DNA of 64,000 bases from DATMAM01 sp035559995 (GTDB lineage: Bacteria; Desulfobacterota; Binatia; UBA9968): positions 56,769 through 120,768 of the forward strand of contig DATMAM010000001.1 in NCBI GenBank assembly GCA_035559995.1. Reading direction: 5' to 3'. Position numbers and translations under genes: made by a program. The first letter of the stretch is position 1; every line of letters starts with the position of its first letter. This document shows, piece by piece, positions 62,453-64,000 of this stretch. A model generated the notes under the pieces. It saw nothing but the letters and a program-made list of their open reading frames with translations, did not search any database and had not been told where the DNA came from.

Positions 62453-63613
62453 ATGAGAATCGCCCTGGTGCACAGGCATCTCAGTTTGCGTGGCGGAACC
62501 GAAAGAGTGCTCTATCGGACGGCCGAAGGACTGCGCGATCGCGGCCATGAAGTGCACGTATTTTGCGCTCGCTTCCAAATACCGCCACCCTCCGGAGTCG
62601 AGGCGCACCGGGTGCCTTGCCTGGTTTGGCCTCGAACCGCTCAACTCTTGTCCTTCGCTTGGATCGCCCCGCGGGTTGTCGAGCGCCACGGTTGCGATGT
62701 GGTCATGAGCTTCAGCCGCCTCGTGAAGCAAGACATTTTCCGAAGCGGCGGCGGGGCGCATGCCGCCTTTATCGCCAAAATGGCGCGGCACGAGAATCGC
62801 TGGCGGAACTTATGGTACCGGATCAGCGTCTATCACCGGGGCGTTTTAGCGGTCGAGAAGCGCCAGCTCGGCCCCGGCGGCTGCTGGCGCATCGTCGCGG
62901 TATCGGAACAAGTCAAGCGCGAGCTAATCGACTATTATCGGATTCCTGAAAACCGCGTCGTGGTAATCCACAACGGCGTGGACCACAGGCGCTTTCACCC
63001 GGCGCGCCGCCAAACGGGAGGAAGAAAGATTCGGGAGGAGCTCAGGATCCCGCTAGAGTCTTCAGTTGTGCTTTTTGTCGGCACCGGGTTCAGGCGAAAA
63101 GGTTTGGATCGACTGCTTTCGCTCTGGAACCTGCCCGAGTTCAAAAGCGTTCACCTTCTCGTAGTGGGCAATGACGCAAAACTAGCTTACTACCGCCGCG
63201 CGTTTGAACGGGAAACCATCCGCTTCCTCGGACCGAGAAACAACGTCGAAGACTACTACGCGGCGTCGGATCTTTTTGTTCTACCTTCTACGCAGGAAGC
63301 GTTTGGCAATGTCGTCCTGGAGGCTTTGGCTTCGGGGTTGCCCGTCGTGACCCCGTCGGACGTCGGCGCGGCGGAAAAGATCGACGGCGAGTTGAGGCAG
63401 GGGCTGCTGCGCAATCAAGACGATCTCGACGAGCTTAGGCAAAAGGTGCGGCTGTTCCTCGACCGAGCACGTTGGCCCCAGCGCTCGCAGGCCGCGCGTT
63501 CCGCAGCTGAGAAGTATTCATGGGACCATTATCTGTCCGCGATCGAGACATTGCTTCACGAAGCGGCGGCGCGGGCTGGCCGACGGCGAGCGCTCGGTTC
63601 GGCGTCCCGATAG
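62453..63613 (+). CDS. GT4-family glycosyltransferase, copy 2
   Basis: 386 residues. The donor-domain start is RIALVHRHLSLRGGTERVLY. VVIHNGVDHRRFHP, LFVGTGFRRKGLDRLLSLW and the E-x7-E region (PSTQEAFGNVVLEALASGLP) are typical of retaining GT4 enzymes such as WaaG. WaaG-like KRELIDYYRIPENRVVVIHN supports a core-sugar role, though other surface polymers are possible. It is not adjacent to a sensible ribosome-binding site but the N-terminus fits the family. Confidence 0.88.
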   Translation: MRIALVHRHLSLRGGTERVLYRTAEGLRDRGHEVHVFCARFQIPPPSGVEAHRVPCLVWPRTAQLLSFAWIAPRVVERHGCDVVMSFSRLVKQDIFRSGGGAHAAFIAKMARHENRWRNLWYRISVYHRGVLAVEKRQLGPGGCWRIVAVSEQVKRELIDYYRIPENRVVVIHNGVDHRRFHPARRQTGGRKIREELRIPLESSVVLFVGTGFRRKGLDRLLSLWNLPEFKSVHLLVVGNDAKLAYYRRAFERETIRFLGPRNNVEDYYAASDLFVLPSTQEAFGNVVLEALASGLPVVTPSDVGAAEKIDGELRQGLLRNQDDLDELRQKVRLFLDRARWPQRSQAARSAAEKYSWDHYLSAIETLLHEAAARAGRRRALGSASR

Positions 63614-63726
63614 CCCGGCGTTCATAGCCACTTGCGCGGGCAACTCGCTTGTGCTTTGATCGCGCGCGGGCGGGCGGCCTTTCCTTCAGGTTAACGGTCA
63701 AAGCGGAAATTGAACAGAACCCGCCT

Positions 63727-63888
63727 ATGGATATGGTCGTTAGCATCCTGATCCCGACCAAAGGCAGGCTGGACGATTTGGCGAGGCTTTTGGAGTCGCT
63801 GTTCCGAATGGAAGATCGGGACAGGATCGCTCATGAGGTGATTGTCAGCAACAACGCGGCGAGGTATAATCGAAAGGTGTGGAAATAG
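63727..63888 (+). pseudogene. GT2 glycosyltransferase gene broken after about 45 codons
   Basis: From the ATG, VVSILIPTKGRLDDLARLLE, a helix and HEVIVSNNA give a clean GT2 N-terminus (nucleotide-binding strand up to the residues before the usual D-x-D). After NNAARYNRK the family pattern is lost and TAG ends it at 63888. The 53-residue product cannot be active. The downstream DNA looks unrelated and has its own start codon, so an insertion in this gene is likely. A group II intron with a GTGTG 5' end at 63877 is an alternative. Confidence 0.65.
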
Positions 63889-63894
63889 AGAGAA

Positions 63895-63964
63895 GGCGGT
63901 GTAACCTTCTGGGTTAACCAAATCAAACCCAGCCCGGGGAACGGGCAGGAAGGAGGACACCGCC
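63895..63964 (+). promoter_or_regulatory. Structured 5' leader with the ribosome-binding site in its stem region
   Basis: GGCGGTGT at 63895-63902 pairs perfectly with ACACCGCC at 63957-63964. Inside are CTGGGTT/AACCCAG (63909-63915 with 63926-63932) and CCCG/CGGG (63933-63936 with 63942-63945), giving a three-way-junction shape. AGGAGG at 63951-63956 lies just before the closing strand, and the ATG at 63965 directly follows it. The leader could control translation of the gene that starts there. Confidence 0.5.
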
Positions 63965-64000
63965 ATGAGAGGAGTTAGCAGAGCCTGTAGGCGTCGGTCA
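63965..64000 (+). CDS. Start of an unidentified gene, cut by the window edge
   Basis: Twelve codons are visible (MRGVSRACRRRS), five of them Arg. AGGAGG is eight bases upstream. Too little is present to assign a family. Given that it follows the break in the GT2 gene, a mobile-element protein is a fair guess and no more. Confidence 0.4.
   Translation, partial: MRGVSRACRRRS

Noticed and set aside
62262..62456. Open frame of 64 codons between sulfotransferase copy 3 and the second GT4 gene
   Set aside because: No ribosome-binding site, no recognisable sequence, and it runs into the GT4 start; likely non-coding.
63877..63964. A complete group II intron 5' end
   Set aside because: GTGTG fits the 5' rule but the rest of domain I cannot be seen or matched, so it is kept only as an alternative explanation for the broken GT2 gene.

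Overview
The window is a 64 kb piece of a high-GC Gram-negative chromosome (sampled core-gene lines reach about 70 % G+C). The gene content (BamA, Skp, a near-complete lipid A/Kdo/inner-core pathway, LolC/D, an Rrf2-SufBCDSUT cluster, a PEP-CTERM protein, an F420/flavin-type LLM oxidoreductase) and the order bamA-skp-lpxD-fabZ-lpxA-oxidoreductase-lpxB-msbA-waaA-lpxK resemble deltaproteobacterial lineages in the broad sense (Desulfobacterota/Binatota-like). That placement is inference. No rRNA, tRNA, CRISPR array or complete insertion sequence was seen.

Left part (1-26 kb): envelope quality control and housekeeping. It holds htpX, a DUF1844 protein, an HtrA/Deg protease, a PBP1B-type penicillin-binding protein followed by a TPR lipoprotein, tsaD, rsmA, mutM, a degenerate gamma-carbonic-anhydrase-like protein, lhgO, a lone PEP-CTERM protein behind a sigma-54-type promoter, a bicupin, an unknown 150-residue protein, uvrB, uvrC, comEC, an LLM oxidoreductase that appears to use an ACG start codon, a VOC protein, hisS, aspS, an LpoB/CsgG-like lipoprotein and def.

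Middle part (26-50 kb): an Rrf2 regulator and sufBCDSUT for Fe-S cluster assembly, a primary sigma factor, lysS, lolC-lolD, then bamA-skp and the lipid A genes through lpxK. The lipid A block lacks any recognisable LpxH/LpxI/LpxG and late acyltransferase. It carries a Gfo/Idh/MocA oxidoreductase in the slot where GnnA sits in some bacteria.

Right part (49-64 kb): sugar epimerase, a 55-residue Trm112 protein, two GT9 heptosyltransferase-type enzymes interleaved with two LPS-kinase-like proteins, a GT2 relative that has lost its metal-binding Asp motif, a GT39 membrane glycosyltransferase, and then an accessory surface-polysaccharide region. That region has three sulfotransferases, a decayed fourth sulfotransferase copy, an FkbM methyltransferase and two GT4 glycosyltransferases, with lower G+C around 58-61 kb. 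At the right edge a GT2 gene is broken after about 45 codons, and a new highly structured leader with its own start codon begins. The most interesting items are this break and its leader, the hidden sulfotransferase remnant, the sigma-54/PEP-CTERM unit, the LpoP-like lipoprotein next to PBP1B, the ACG start, and the degenerate enzymes that kept their fold but lost catalytic residues.
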